Shown in pieces: positions 21,881-32,846 of a stretch of 64,000 bases of DNA. The notes beneath the pieces were generated by a model. That model was not told the DNA's origin. It worked only from the letters and a program-made list of their open reading frames with translations, and did not search any database. Source of the DNA: Paraphoma chrysanthemicola (taxonomy: Eukaryota; Ascomycota; Dothideomycetes; Pleosporales; Phaeosphaeriaceae); contig JAGMWG010000010.1 in NCBI GenBank assembly GCA_020744225.1, forward strand, positions 992,001 through 1,056,000, given 5' to 3'. Positions within the stretch are counted from its first letter, which is position 1. The number at the start of each line of letters is the position of its first letter. Made by a program: the position numbers and the translations under genes.

Positions 21881-23811
21881 TCACCGCGCTTCCTGAGCGG
21901 AGGAAATTCCCGCGCTCTTCTCGGCCCTTCCGCTCGTGTCTAGTACAGGCATGTCATCCGCTCCTAGTCCACCTTCAGGGCTGCTCTTGACTCGTCCCAT
22001 GTCTCCCTTGTGGCCTTGCGTCTCGATTCGAAGGAACGGAACGAACAATAAGCCGACGAAAGTGCATCCAGCTGCGTACCAGGCTACGTAGGCGAAGGGT
22101 CCAGCTGGATTGTTGGCATAGTATCCCGAGGTTGCTGGCTTGTCTCGAACCGCGTCGAAGATGGCGGTCGCGACACCAAATGATACAGCGGTAGACAGGC
22201 GTGTAAGGGTCTGGAGGAGCGAACCTGCTATCGATTGCTTATTCGTTGGCATCGACGAGAGCACATACATCTGCTAATGTCAGAAGGGTCGCATGGTCGG
22301 AGGTCAGACAGAATGACTTACATTCGCGACGATGAACTGAAAGTCCGCTCCGATTACGCACAAGCACAATGCAGGGAATGAGAAGGCCCAGTACGAGTCT
22401 CCGTACCTCTGTACCGCCCCTAAAACGAACGATGTAATAAAAGCAATGGAACCAATTCCGACGAGCAGCTTGTTCGACACTTTGTGCTGGATTAATGCAG
22501 CCAATAGATTAGCCGCGAGGCCGAAGACAGCCATCGGCAGCATTTGTACACCAGTCATTAGGGCGGAATATCCAAGGACAGTCTGGAAGTACAGCGCAAT
22601 CCAGAAGAAGAAGACGGGGAAGGCGAGAAAGCCAAGAGACAGAATGACGAGGAGCTGCATAATAGTCAGTGGAGAAGCGGAGATACGTGAGTGACACTAA
22701 CCAAAGAGAAGTCGCGGTCTTTCCAGATATTCATATCAATCATCGAGAACGGGTACTTGATCTCCCACACCACAAATCCAGCGATCAGTAGTATGCCAAG
22801 GATAAGAAGCACAATAATGTATGGAGTCTTCCAACCTTGCGGAGCGTCACTCGCGAGACTATTCAAAGTTAGCGGACCTGAAGACCAACTTGAGCTTAGC
22901 GAACGTACCTAAGTGCAGCACAAAACATGCCAATGCCAAAAATAGTCATCGCCGTGCCTGGCAGATCCAGCTTCTTGATCGTCTCAGCATCCAGTTTCTT
23001 TTTCGGCGTCATATCTCTCGGCACAGTAAAATACGCCACAATCGTCGTGCAGAAGTACACAATAGCCAGGAGCCAAAATCCAGCTCTCCAGCTGAAAATC
23101 TGCGTAAACACTCCAGCTAGGATCGTGCCGAAGACAAACCCCAACGGATTGCCAGCAGAGAAGCAGCCAAATGCTAAGGACGCATTAGTACCGCCTCGCG
23201 CGTCATGAGTGCTGGAACGTAAAGATGTCTCATACCTTTATTTTTCCTTGGACTCGGTTTCTCGTAGATGACTCCCAAAATCCCCTGTGCTGGTGGAACC
23301 GCACTCGCAGAAAATACGCCTAACACAGCACACAAGATATCCAGCGTGATTCCGTCTTGCGAGAAGCCCGCACCAAGACTAAATACGCTGAATAGCAGCA
23401 TCGATACGATGAACATGCTCTTCCGCCCAAACAAATCTGCCACACTCCCGAAGAACAAAAGTAGCGCTCCGGCTGTTAGACTAAAGCCATATCAATTAGC
23501 CCATCATCAATTCCATTCTATTTGCACTCTCTAACTTGACACCAAGTGTCGTCAAGGTAAAATACACACCTGATTCCTGTGTTCAGCCACGTAATCTCCG
23601 CAGTGCTCATGTCCAAATCCCGCCCTGCAAAACTACTCATCACCGTAATCGCGCCCGTCAGGAAACTCGTCATGGCCACCGCCATCGTGACCGACATGAC
23701 GACAAGAACTTCCTGGATCGTCGACGTGAAGCATTCGGGTCGAGCATTTGGATCCCTGGATGTGATTGGTTGAGACGGTGGCGTGCCGAATTCGGCGTCA
23801 TTGTCCGGCAT
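21881..23811 (-). CDS. 14-TM MFS drug:H+ antiporter (DHA2 type)
   Basis: Six exons (23570-23811, 23236-23480, 22909-23173, 22702-22858, 22322-22654, 21881-22270; introns 47-89 nt) give 543 residues in a continuous frame. The start is MPDNDAEFG at 23811. The frame is open upstream to another ATG (23994), but the leader there is not protein-like. Motifs: WLNTGISLTAGALLLFFG (helix 2, the W-L-x-x-G-Y-x-L position of DHA2 proteins), GSVADLFGRKSMFIVS (motif A), FGCFSAGNPLGFVFGTILAG (motif C, G-x-x-x-G-P-x-x-G). The last exon ends in a hydrophilic tail. Probable plasma-membrane exporter of toxic compounds or metabolites; substrate unknown. Confidence 0.9.
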
Positions 23812-25114
23812 TGTTGGTGTTGGGTTGTCGCGAATGTGCAGCTCGAGAACTTCATATGATGTTTGGTTTGTTGCCGAAAAGGAATGGCGTTGGGTCAATT
23901 GGTGTGGGGCTCGCGATACATAGTGTGGGGTATCTGGATTCGGGCCGGAGGATTCGATTAAGTGTAAGAACGTCGAGGGAACGAGTATGATCAATCAGTG
24001 CGGAATATGTCCATGGTTCGGATTTGTCGGCCGAGTAGAGTGCGGCCACCGGATTTAAAGTTAAAGCGGCCACACTAGACTCAATTAAGACATAGTATTT
24101 CCTAAATTCGCATTAGAGAGACAGCATCAAAAACATCACATTGCTGGCCAGAGTGACTCCTCTTGTTTGACGCAGGAGCAAGTCGATGTAATGCGGCAAT
24201 TGAATCAAGTAACAAAGATCGTTTTTGGAGATATACAACGCAGTCCGGCGTGTCTATTCTCTTCGTACAAGTACATGTCGTCCATTTCCGCCCCTCGACA
24301 CCGACTGTTTACTCGCGCCCGTCGATGCGTATCTAGTCTAACTTGGCCACAGTGCTAATTAAATCACTAGCTTCCAGTACTTTCTCGACTTTATCATGTG
24401 TTACAATCCGTGCAACCTCTAGAACATCTTTGTCCACCAAGGCTAATACTTGACCTTTTGCTTGCCATGCATTCCCGAGGGAACCAGACCGCGTCCAGAA
24501 TATGAACCAAAGTACTATGGTACACAAGACTACGGCGTGTACTGAAGAAGACCACGACGGTTTCGAAGTCGCGCGTGAATGAACTCCCCGACATGAGAGA
24601 GGATTGGCGTTCCTCAAGTCTAACAGAGCTGACCAATTCGAACGTATCCAGGCGGACCCAGTAGCTCAGAAGAATAGGTTTGGTCTGACACAAATGACTC
24701 TGTCATGTGTCACTTTGGCCATTCCTGTGTAGTTTCGTAATTTCTCTTTTTAATCGACCGTGGGGAAAGGGAGGCATGCACGCTCCGTGATCCCCGTATC
24801 TGCAACACCGTCTTCTTTAATGGGCCCTTCATGGTAATCGGCCAATCTCGAATAGCGGGAAGCCGGCAATAATCAAAAGTTGATACCATTGAAGGGATCC
24901 GTCCCGCCTACACGATCGCTTGAGTTTCCAGGTAGTCCTTGGGCAATCTCGGGGCGTAAGATTTCGTGGCTATCTCGTGTATCTTTGTAGAAGACACGGA
25001 ATCAACTCTGCTGAGGGATGAACTTCCGTCTTCGTGTTGCCTTGGCATCAACTGTGGCGTAGGCGAGTCATTTGCTAAGCTCGGTCGCCGCAATCGCCTG
25101 TCAAGTTTCTGCTT
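23812..25114. other. 1.3-kb spacer with coding-like scraps on the minus strand
   Basis: Two minus-strand stretches read like real protein but lack a start. 24333-24617 has a membrane helix (VVLCTIVLWFIFW) and then SLGNAWQAKGQVLAL to VAKLD. 24908-25093 ends IHEIATKSYAPRLPKDYLE. Neither has an in-frame ATG at its beginning and I could not join them with good splice sites. They could be relics of an accessory gene or a small unresolved gene. Confidence 0.3.
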
Positions 25115-26149
25115 TCAAAGCTTGAAGACCCTCCAGTCTCCAAGATCCATTTTCCCCAGCACGCCTTGCAGCGGACCCTGAGTCTCTCTTCCGCCCTCCC
25201 ACTTCTTGCGACCAGCCCAGTATTCGATGAAGCCGTCTGGTCCAGAAACCATGATCAGTCTCGACCCCTTCTCTTCTGGCGTGCGTGCTATTCTCCTCTC
25301 GAGGTCTTCGCGCTGTATGAAGCTCTTTTCCTCATCTACATAATACTGCACACTCAGGCCTCTTGTTGCCGCTTTACTCTGCTCTTTCAATGCGTCGAGC
25401 TCTTTCACGATAGCGCCTTTCGGCTGCGTGGGGTCGTCTATTGGTAACTGTTGTGTCGTGGCCTCATCAGAACTGATCAGACTCTGCCACCATCCTTTGC
25501 GGTTTCGTGCGACGGCTGTTTTCAGCACATCGTCGCTCACTCCACCAACACACTCATCGCGCCGTCGGTTTGCCCAAAGTATGTGAAGCTTGCTTCCTGT
25601 CCTCCTGCCCAATGCTTGTGCCATTTGCATCGCGGGCGCTATGCCAGTCCCGCCCGCCAGAAATATGATCTCTTTGATGTCATGGGGTAGTTCAAGCTCT
25701 TGCGTCGGTCCTCGCAGCTCGATGATTGACTCCTCCGGCAGCCGGTGCAGGTATGTCGAGACTTCTCCGCCTTCTTCCTGCCGGATAAGCAGCCGGATGT
25801 CTGCGGGCTCGTCATGCCCTTTCTTGTGTGCCTCGGATGTGGGTGGCAATGGCGTGTATGCCCTTGCAATCTGCAGTTGCGGCTGCTTTATTTGCACGCT
25901 CCACACACTGCGCTTCCACACCTCGCGCACGCTGTCGGGCTCGGGCTTGCCATCTCGATTACGCAACGTGAATATGGCGCTCGTTGGGGACACGGTACGC
26001 TTCTCAACGAGCGTGTACGGCGTGAAGGTGTGAGGATTGAGCGACGCGTCGGACGGATCTGAGGGTCGAGCGTAGCGGTATGCGGCACCACCAATTGCGG
26101 ACGTTCCCAGAATAATCAATGGACCTGCTCGTCGCTTGAGCCACGACAT
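25115..26149 (-). CDS. Cyc2-like mitochondrial FAD/NAD(P) oxidoreductase
   Basis: Single exon, 344 residues. One N-terminal membrane segment (about 9-27, GPLIILGTSAIGGAAYRYA) after a basic start fits mitochondrial inner-membrane anchoring. It has a ferredoxin-reductase-type FAD domain with RAYTPLPP (about 95) and VSTYLHRLPEESIIELRGP, then a nucleotide-binding domain with FLAGGTGIAPAMQMAQ (about 165) and ending LIMVSGPDGFIEYWAGRK...GPLQGVLGKM. This order and the C-terminus match fungal Cyc2, which assists haem attachment to cytochrome c. It sits inside the MFS island but probably has no link to it. Confidence 0.85.
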   Translation of the reverse strand: MSWLKRRAGPLIILGTSAIGGAAYRYARPSDPSDASLNPHTFTPYTLVEKRTVSPTSAIFTLRNRDGKPEPDSVREVWKRSVWSVQIKQPQLQIARAYTPLPPTSEAHKKGHDEPADIRLLIRQEEGGEVSTYLHRLPEESIIELRGPTQELELPHDIKEIIFLAGGTGIAPAMQMAQALGRRTGSKLHILWANRRRDECVGGVSDDVLKTAVARNRKGWWQSLISSDEATTQQLPIDDPTQPKGAIVKELDALKEQSKAATRGLSVQYYVDEEKSFIQREDLERRIARTPEEKGSRLIMVSGPDGFIEYWAGRKKWEGGRETQGPLQGVLGKMDLGDWRVFKL

Positions 26150-26441
26150 CTTGAGCTTCTACTGTGTTGGCGGTGCATGAGGGCAGTAACGTTGGTGCGA
26201 AAGCTCGCCAAAGTCGAGATGACGGCATTTTTGATGGTCTGGGCGTGTGGACCACTTTTGGCAGGTACGACGTCTGACTCGTCCCGCACGACACCACATG
26301 TCGATCTTGTCTTGATTCACCTTTGGCGCAAGACCTGCAATCACTTTTGACACGCATCGTTCGAAGATTAAAGCCATTTCAATTTTTGTCATGCTACTTG
26401 ATGGCGTCTTAGCGAATCTGCGAACCACCCACTGCTACCAT
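26150..26441. other. spacer between Cyc2-like gene and MFS gene
   Basis: 292 bp, promoter of the Cyc2-like gene (minus strand) and 3' end of the upstream MFS gene. No further signal. Confidence 0.4.
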
Positions 26442-28312
26442 CTAGTGCATCTTCACGGCCACATGCTCGTCCATGTACTTGCTCATGTCGCCCACCAAGA
26501 TCGAGGCGATGCAACCTGCAACTCCGAATCCCAGCCCAATGTAGTACAGCAGTGGGAAGCTCTCTCCGAATAGTTGAGCAGTGGCCCTCCTTAGTGTTTC
26601 ATACGCAACTGGGTTGCGCGCAACCTGTGGTAGCGCCAGTGGCACATACTCCTTGAAGGGAACAGCCGTCAACGCGCTGACCATTGCAGTGATGGCTGGG
26701 ATACTCGTCACACCAGCGCGGATCGCCGGCAACGCAACGATGCCCACCGCCTTCGACCTCAATTGCGCAGTGAGGCGATTCTGCAGAAGAGTAAGAGCAG
26801 TAGCTTGACTGACACCGCGGATGACGAAGGTCAGGGAAGTAACAGTTGCGAGAAGGTCGTCAGGAGTGATGATTGTGACAATAATCTGGTTAGGGAAGAG
26901 CACGCCTCCGACACCGAAAAGCCCGATGATGAGAGGACCCCACACGGTTTTGATGTTGTTTGGATCAGCGGCAGCCATTGCGCCAACGCCTGTGTAGTTT
27001 GTCAGCTCCAGGACCTTTGCACTAAGACATGACAGTGTGGAATGTGTGCTTACCAGCTGTTTGCATGATGCAGAACACAGTCATGATGATCCGGGTATGC
27101 TTGGGCCACTTTCCACACAAGCCAGCGGAAATAATCGCTCCTCCGAGAATGCAGAGGCCAACAGGAACAGTGTTGATACCGGTCTCCCTGTGGCTCGAGT
27201 TGTAGACACTGATCGACTGGATAGGCCAGAAGATGGCAAGTGGGACGTAGTTGACACCAGCCGCAAAGATGACAAACATAATGCTCCAGAAGGGCATCTT
27301 GTGCTGGACCAGGCGGCGAGGGAAGAGTGGGTGTTTAGCGCCGAAAATCTCCCAGAGGATGAAAACGACGATAGTACCCAGCCCGATGCCGATGGTAACG
27401 CCAACTTGATAGGACTTCCATGGGTAAGTTTGGCCGCCCCAGTTGAGACCTACGAGGAACAGTACGAAGCCAGCAAGACCAAGAGCCATGCCGATAAAAT
27501 CGACCTTCTTGAGGATGGAAATCGTGGGGTCATCTGTAGGACTACGGACCTGCGGTGGAGGCTTGTAGAAAATGGTGACAACTGCCAGGGCAAGGGCATG
27601 CCAGACCGCCGCCATGCAGGCAATATAGCGCCAGTTTCGCATGGCCAGGAGTTGAGCATACAGAGCACCGGGAGCCCAAGGCAGGAAGCCAGAGATCATG
27701 GCTGCTCCATATACAGGACGCTTGCTCACAGGAACAAGCTCAGATGTAACGGCGAGGGCGACGAGTTCCTCAGTCATCAGTCCAAATCCAGCAAGACATT
27801 GACCAGCAATGAAGCCGCCGCCTGTAGGTGTTGAAGCACAGACGATCATGCCCAACATCGCAAGACTGATTCCTGTCAGGAAGATTCCTTTGCGGCCGAG
27901 GATATCGGAGAGTGGTCCTAGAGCAACCGAAGCTACGACTTGGCCGACTGAATTGGCAGCCTTGAACCAGACAAAGTTGGTCTCTCCAAGGTCCCGAGCG
28001 ATGAAAGTGTAGAGCGTGAAGAACGAGAGTGGAATCAGTTGCGAGCCTGCGAATGCGAGACTGCAACCGACGAGTGCGCCGATGATTCTGAAGTTCAACT
28101 AATGTCGCCCGTGGTTAGCTGCTGTTCAGGTATTGGTACCAGTGAGTACCCACCCTGAAGTTGGATTCTCCATCCTGCGAGTCCACTTTGCTAACATCTG
28201 GCATCATTCCGCCGATAGGTTGTTTCTCGACCTCAGAAGAGAATCTGGTGTCCGAGTCGCGGGAACCTGTCATGTTTTCGGTGTGGATTACTGCGGCTTT
28301 GTCTGCCTCCAT
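26442..28312 (-). CDS. MFS efflux pump, TRI12-like
   Basis: Exons 28154-28312, 27054-28098 and 26442-26989 (introns 55 and 64 nt) give 583 residues. A soluble N-terminus of about 50 residues (MEADKAAV) precedes the first helix (LNFRIIGALVGCSLAFAG). The body shows FVWFKAANSVGQVVASVALGPLSDILGRKGIF (motif A), a 14-helix-like pattern, FPRRLVQHKMPFWSIMFVIFAAGVNYVP and GIGFGVAGC-type last helix (GLGFGVAGCIASILVG). These segments are characteristic of the fungal trichothecene efflux pump (TRI12/siderophore transporter) group. No trichothecene genes are nearby, so the name describes the fold only. Confidence 0.88.
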
Positions 28313-30221
28313 AACGGGAACTGTTTGACAATGTGTTTTTGGTGGGAGGACGACTAGAGAAACGGGTGACACTCAAGCGAGCGCAACTTGCCGGTCCTAG
28401 TGAAGGTGGTACGTGTGTGAGCGTTGAATGTATTTAAGGTCAAGTGAAAGTGCGCTAATTTCACATGAAGGAGCAAACGGTATGGAGCTAACTGTCAAGG
28501 CAGGGCTCACATGTGCACCATGCGCATGCAAAACAAACTGCCTCGGTCGCTGCTGCCATTCTATTCGTTCAGCTGGCTTTGTTCTGTTGCAGTCATGACG
28601 GACAAGTGACAAATTTGGGTGTTGAGCGCCGGCTCGGCAGGGCGCCCCAAAATGTGCAGGATCGACCCCATGATACCCCGCAATGTCTATCTACGGGAGA
28701 TCATCGTAAATGGATCGACGACGAATGTGATTTGATTGTTATGCAATTATTGCCAAGCACTAAGGAGCCTTTGTACAGTAGTCTTCGGGCCCAGAGCATG
28801 AAATGGTCAAAGTGGCCACCGGTCCACTAGCAACCGGTCCCCAAGGCTTGGCCACGGTCCGGCTCCGGATTCGATGACCATCTGAACCAATTGTCGTCCT
28901 CGAAGCCCAATTCATACCGCGGCTCGTGCTCAAGGTGTTGCTCGAAGGGTGCGTTGTGTTTTCGTCGCGTTTCCGCCACGGCCCTATTTGGAGGCACGCT
29001 TAGGTATTTTCTGTTTGGATCATCTTAAGGCGCGACTAAGAGATGAGCCAAGATACCTTTCACATGGCAAATACAGATAACACCTATTCGCCATCATGGC
29101 CATGCTCTTCCGTATGTTGCGCAGCCGAAATACTGGTGCAGTGTCTCCTCTCAGATGTGTTGGTGCATGAAACATCTGCTCCGGTGTGGCGGTACATGCT
29201 ATAGGGATAGCCTTGCATGTAATCTAAGACCAAGGACCTGTCATGAACACTTACTGCGGCCATAGCACCTTGTTGGCTGCTGGTTGCTGGTTGCTCGCGC
29301 AGGGGTTCGTCGACGCTCTCCTTTCTCCTTTTTGAACAAACTCACTCTTCCCGGTCCTACCAAACCCGTGTTTGTAGCAGACACGATAAGGGTACCACCG
29401 ACTGTCGAGACCTGGACCGTCTCACGGACTCACGGAGCCCTGAGACGGACCGTCTAACGGTGTAATAGAACGTGGTCAATCTGACGGATAATTGAAGCTC
29501 CGACAAAGTACCTTGGTAGCATGCGAAACTTGTTTAAGAAGCTCGGTCCTCTCCTCAACAAGTGCAACAAATTGCGCTTCACCCGTATGCGATTGGAGAC
29601 AGAAAGTATGTAATTCGATGCAGAAGGCGCGACGTGAAAGTTAGTGCAAAGACCGTTTTGAGATCTGACGGGGAGGTCGACCAAGGGGAAGTTTTGGCGA
29701 TTCGCGAGATCCATGCGGCGGAAAAAGCACAGATGCCTAACAAGCCAATCGGCTTCCAGGGCAGGCAGGTACCAGACAATGACAGTCGCACCCCTACACT
29801 CTTTCCTTTCACGACTCCTTCGAGCTTTTCAGCCCGCCTTAGTGAACCCCTATGCAGACGCAACGCACATAGCGAACCTTTTCTGCTCAAACTGCACGAT
29901 ATCACCTTTTCGTATCTTAAATTCTGAGCTGCTGATCGCAGTGTGCCACATCCAATTGCAGGAACTCGCTTGTGAGCGCCACATCCAAATGGGAGCAACG
30001 AGGCTCACTGCAATCATGATCATGGCTGTGTCAGGCAACAAGGCTGAGAGGCCTCAGATCACATCGATTGCCCTCAATGTTGTTCTTCGAAATTTTCTGC
30101 CTGGAAGCAGGTTAACAACAACACTGAAGACAACCGTAATCCATGCATCGGCTGCCGGAGCACAATATTTCTGATTAATATATTAATTAATCCACGATCA
30201 CTTGCCAACCCGACCAGAGCA
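28313..30221. other. 1.9-kb gene-poor region
   Basis: Several 80-150-residue open frames overlap on both strands between 29560 and 30174, but none has a clear start context, splice support or recognisable domain. The region holds a nested hairpin at 29414-29460 and an AT-only palindromic run at 30174-30193 just ahead of the next gene. Confidence 0.45.
29414..29460. repeat. nested inverted/direct repeats
   Basis: CCGTCTCA (29417-29424) pairs with TGAGACGG (29441-29448) across a 16-base loop. GGACCGTCT occurs twice (29414 and 29447), and the second lies in the small palindrome GACGG-A-CCGTC. Confidence 0.8.
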
Positions 30222-32058
30222 ATGGCAGAAGTCCTAGCTGTCGTCGGAGCGATAGGGGCAATCGCCAACATCATCGATGCAACTAGCAAAGTCATTTCAA
30301 TCCTTAGCGGCATAAAGGCGAGATGGAAGGATGCAGACATCACCATGCTCAGTCTTGCATCACAGCTGTTCGCTTTTCGAGCTGCTCTCAGAAAGATTCA
30401 AGTATGGGTGGACAGAGAGAGAATGCAGCCTCATCACCAGCTGATAATGGACCTGGACGAGACGCTAGCCTTCTGTGAAATCCTCATCGGCCGTATCGAG
30501 GCTATCTTTGAAGACTGGGAGCAGCTGTTGGATAAACCAGCGGCAGCTATGACTCGGTGGAAAGTCACGTTCGGTGAAAAAGGCGTAGATAACGTCTTGG
30601 TCTTGGTCGAGCGCCAAACGAGCGCACTTACGCTCCTCCTTACTGCCTGCAATTGGTACGCATACAATTTGGCGGATCTGGGGGAGAACTGACTTATGAT
30701 AGTGAAACTCTTGCGGAGCAAAGACAGCTGCTTGAGAGACCCAGGAGTCGCACGGTCCTCCAGCGTGTGAAAGACGACTCTGCATCACTTCTCGTTCATC
30801 GAGACTCTGCTTCGTTTACGACCCAATCAAGCGACAATCTGTCCAGATTATCGCTTGTCTTCACCTTTGACCAGGAAATCTTCTCCTCGGGTGTTTACCA
30901 TCGCGTCTTTCGAGGAACGTTGAAAAAAGGTCTTCGACGATGGCAACACGCACAACAGGACTGGACCAGTTCGGTACCTGTGATCGACGACACTGCGTGC
31001 ATCCCTACATTCGATGTAGCATCCGCGATTCACACCTGCTATAACTCCATGCTACTAGATTGTCTCGATATCACAAAGTGCTTGAAGACAGTCATTCCCA
31101 TTTTCGAAACGGGCTGCCGTATTGCTCCTAAAGTCAGATCTGGCCACAGTATTACTCTGGAGGGTATAACACATGACGTTCTTGCCCTGTGGCAAGACCC
31201 GCTTGTCGAGGCCTTGTACGACGGACCACTCCCTACAAGCACGATCCATGCGTGGAGTACTGGTGCTATGCCAATGAAACTGGCCCCTATGACTCTGTGC
31301 AAGTTGTAAGTCCAGGGCTCCCATGCCTCTGAATGAAAATGCATCTAACGACAGAAAGTTTCGGCCACCAGTTGAAAGCCATACGAGATGGCCGCTGCGA
31401 GCTCCAGATACTCACTTGTATTGAACGATTTTCACAAGTATACGAAACAGCTACCCCGCGTCGAACCACCGTATCCAGCGACCCTTTCTATGATGTCTGT
31501 GTCGCGTGGAGTCGAACAACGGAGAGCCCTCCTTCAGACATCCTCAACATTATTATCGATGTGCCTCTTACAGCAGACCACTTCAAACCTTGGTCACGGG
31601 TGCAAGTTGTCGAGAGCATTGCGATCGCACTCAATCCTTTGATCAATGACACCAAGTCCAGTAAACCACATAAGATCTCATTCTTGCTTCACCTCGACGA
31701 CGCAAAGCGCCCCATGTGGACTCTTGCCCTAGAATGCTTGCCAATAGCCAACTACACACATGACCATTATATCGACATGGTCATCGCTGAGATCGTCCGC
31801 CTTTTTCGCCGAGTCAACAAAGATGTTGAATGCGAATACCTCACCATCTGGAAGGGTGAATCGTTGCTCGAGTACATGATGCTCCCGGTCCAAAACGTAG
31901 CCACCAAGGGCCAAGTGGTTGTGAAAGATGGCATGTATCATGCCAAGCTGCACACAGTGCCCGGCAGTTCTCCTCACGAGCGTGATGCCGTGGCCGCCGC
32001 CGTCTCTGATGTGCTCCTTCCACCGGTCGAAGAATCCCTCGGCAAACATTTGCCTTGA
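30222..32058 (+). CDS. STAND N-terminal-domain (Fungal_N-type) protein, no ATPase or ankyrin part
   Basis: Exons 30222-30655, 30703-31305 and 31359-32058 (introns 47 and 53 nt; GTACGC and GTAAGT donors) give 578 residues. The last acceptor is chosen as the second AG after the CTAAC branch, because the first AG breaks the frame. The N-terminus (MAEVLAVVGAIGAIANIIDATSKVIS-like, residues 1-110) is the helical domain found at the head of many fungal NLR/STAND proteins. Residues about 200-225 (LVFTFDQEIFSSGVYHRVFRG) resemble a segment that follows it in ankyrin-bearing relatives. No P-loop or repeats are visible, so it is either a stand-alone effector-like form or a truncated one. The stop codon lies inside a 109-bp tandem duplication. 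Confidence 0.78.
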
Positions 32059-32275
32059 GGAAGCCTGATGCACTTCGCAAAAGCAGTATACAGAGAAAGT
32101 AATTGTCCAACATCACGCCGGGAAGAGACATTGCTTTCTAAGCCATGAGAACAACATTTTTCAAGAAGGCCTGATGCGCCACGCAACGCAGTATATAGAG
32201 ATAGTAATAGTGATAGTAATAGCCCAACATCACGCCAGGAAGAGACACTGCTTTCCGAGCTATGAGAGCACAAAC
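32044..32275. repeat. 109-bp tandem duplication covering a stop codon
   Basis: Unit 1 is 32044-32152 and unit 2 is 32153 to about 32275, with diverged but obvious matches (AACATTT...CTGATGC...CAGTATA...CAACATCACGCC.GGAAGAGACA). Unit 2 carries an extra GATAGTAATAGT microexpansion. Unit 1 contains the last codons and the TGA of the STAND-N gene. Confidence 0.88.
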
Positions 32276-32646
32276 TCTTGCCGGGAGTAAACAACGATCT
32301 AATGCGTGGTAGCTTGAATACTGAAAGGGGATTTCAAAGGATATAGAAATGGAAGTAACCAAGCAGCAAGCATCAAACCACAAGATATCCATGCCAAAAA
32401 GGTAAAAGTCTAGAAGAAAATAGCGTGAGCAGGGTTTCATAATTCATGACTGAAACGTATCTAACATCGGTTTGCCATCTTAATCTCATTCATGAACCCA
32501 GAATGATTCAACTATTTATACATCACGACATAACCATGTCATATCATACAGTGCTCATTTCCAGCCCACGCAGTCTCTCTACCCACCCCAGCTTGATCAT
32601 CTCGCACATCTTCCACTCCACAAGCCCATAGTTCCCTCCCAAATCC
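32276..32646. other. convergent intergenic spacer
   Basis: Between the STAND-N gene's repeat and the possible last exon of the LeuRS gene. AT-richer than its surroundings; no gene seen. Confidence 0.4.
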
Positions 32647-32846
32647 TCATGGGTTGCGTGTTGTGAAGGCGTGCAGGAGGGCGGGCCGGTCAACGGGGTA
32701 AGATTTCTGGAGGGAGGTATTTCGATTGAAAATGAGCGGGAACAGAGGCCATGAGTGTGTCGATGCGAACCTCAATAGATCCCAGATAGTCACAAGTAGG
32801 TGAGGACAATGATGTGATTGTAGCGAATGCGGTCTACTCAAAACTA

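Noticed and set aside
29579..30174. Overlapping frames of 120-153 codons on both strands
   Set aside because: They exclude each other, have no recognisable motif, and lie in a gene-poor stretch.
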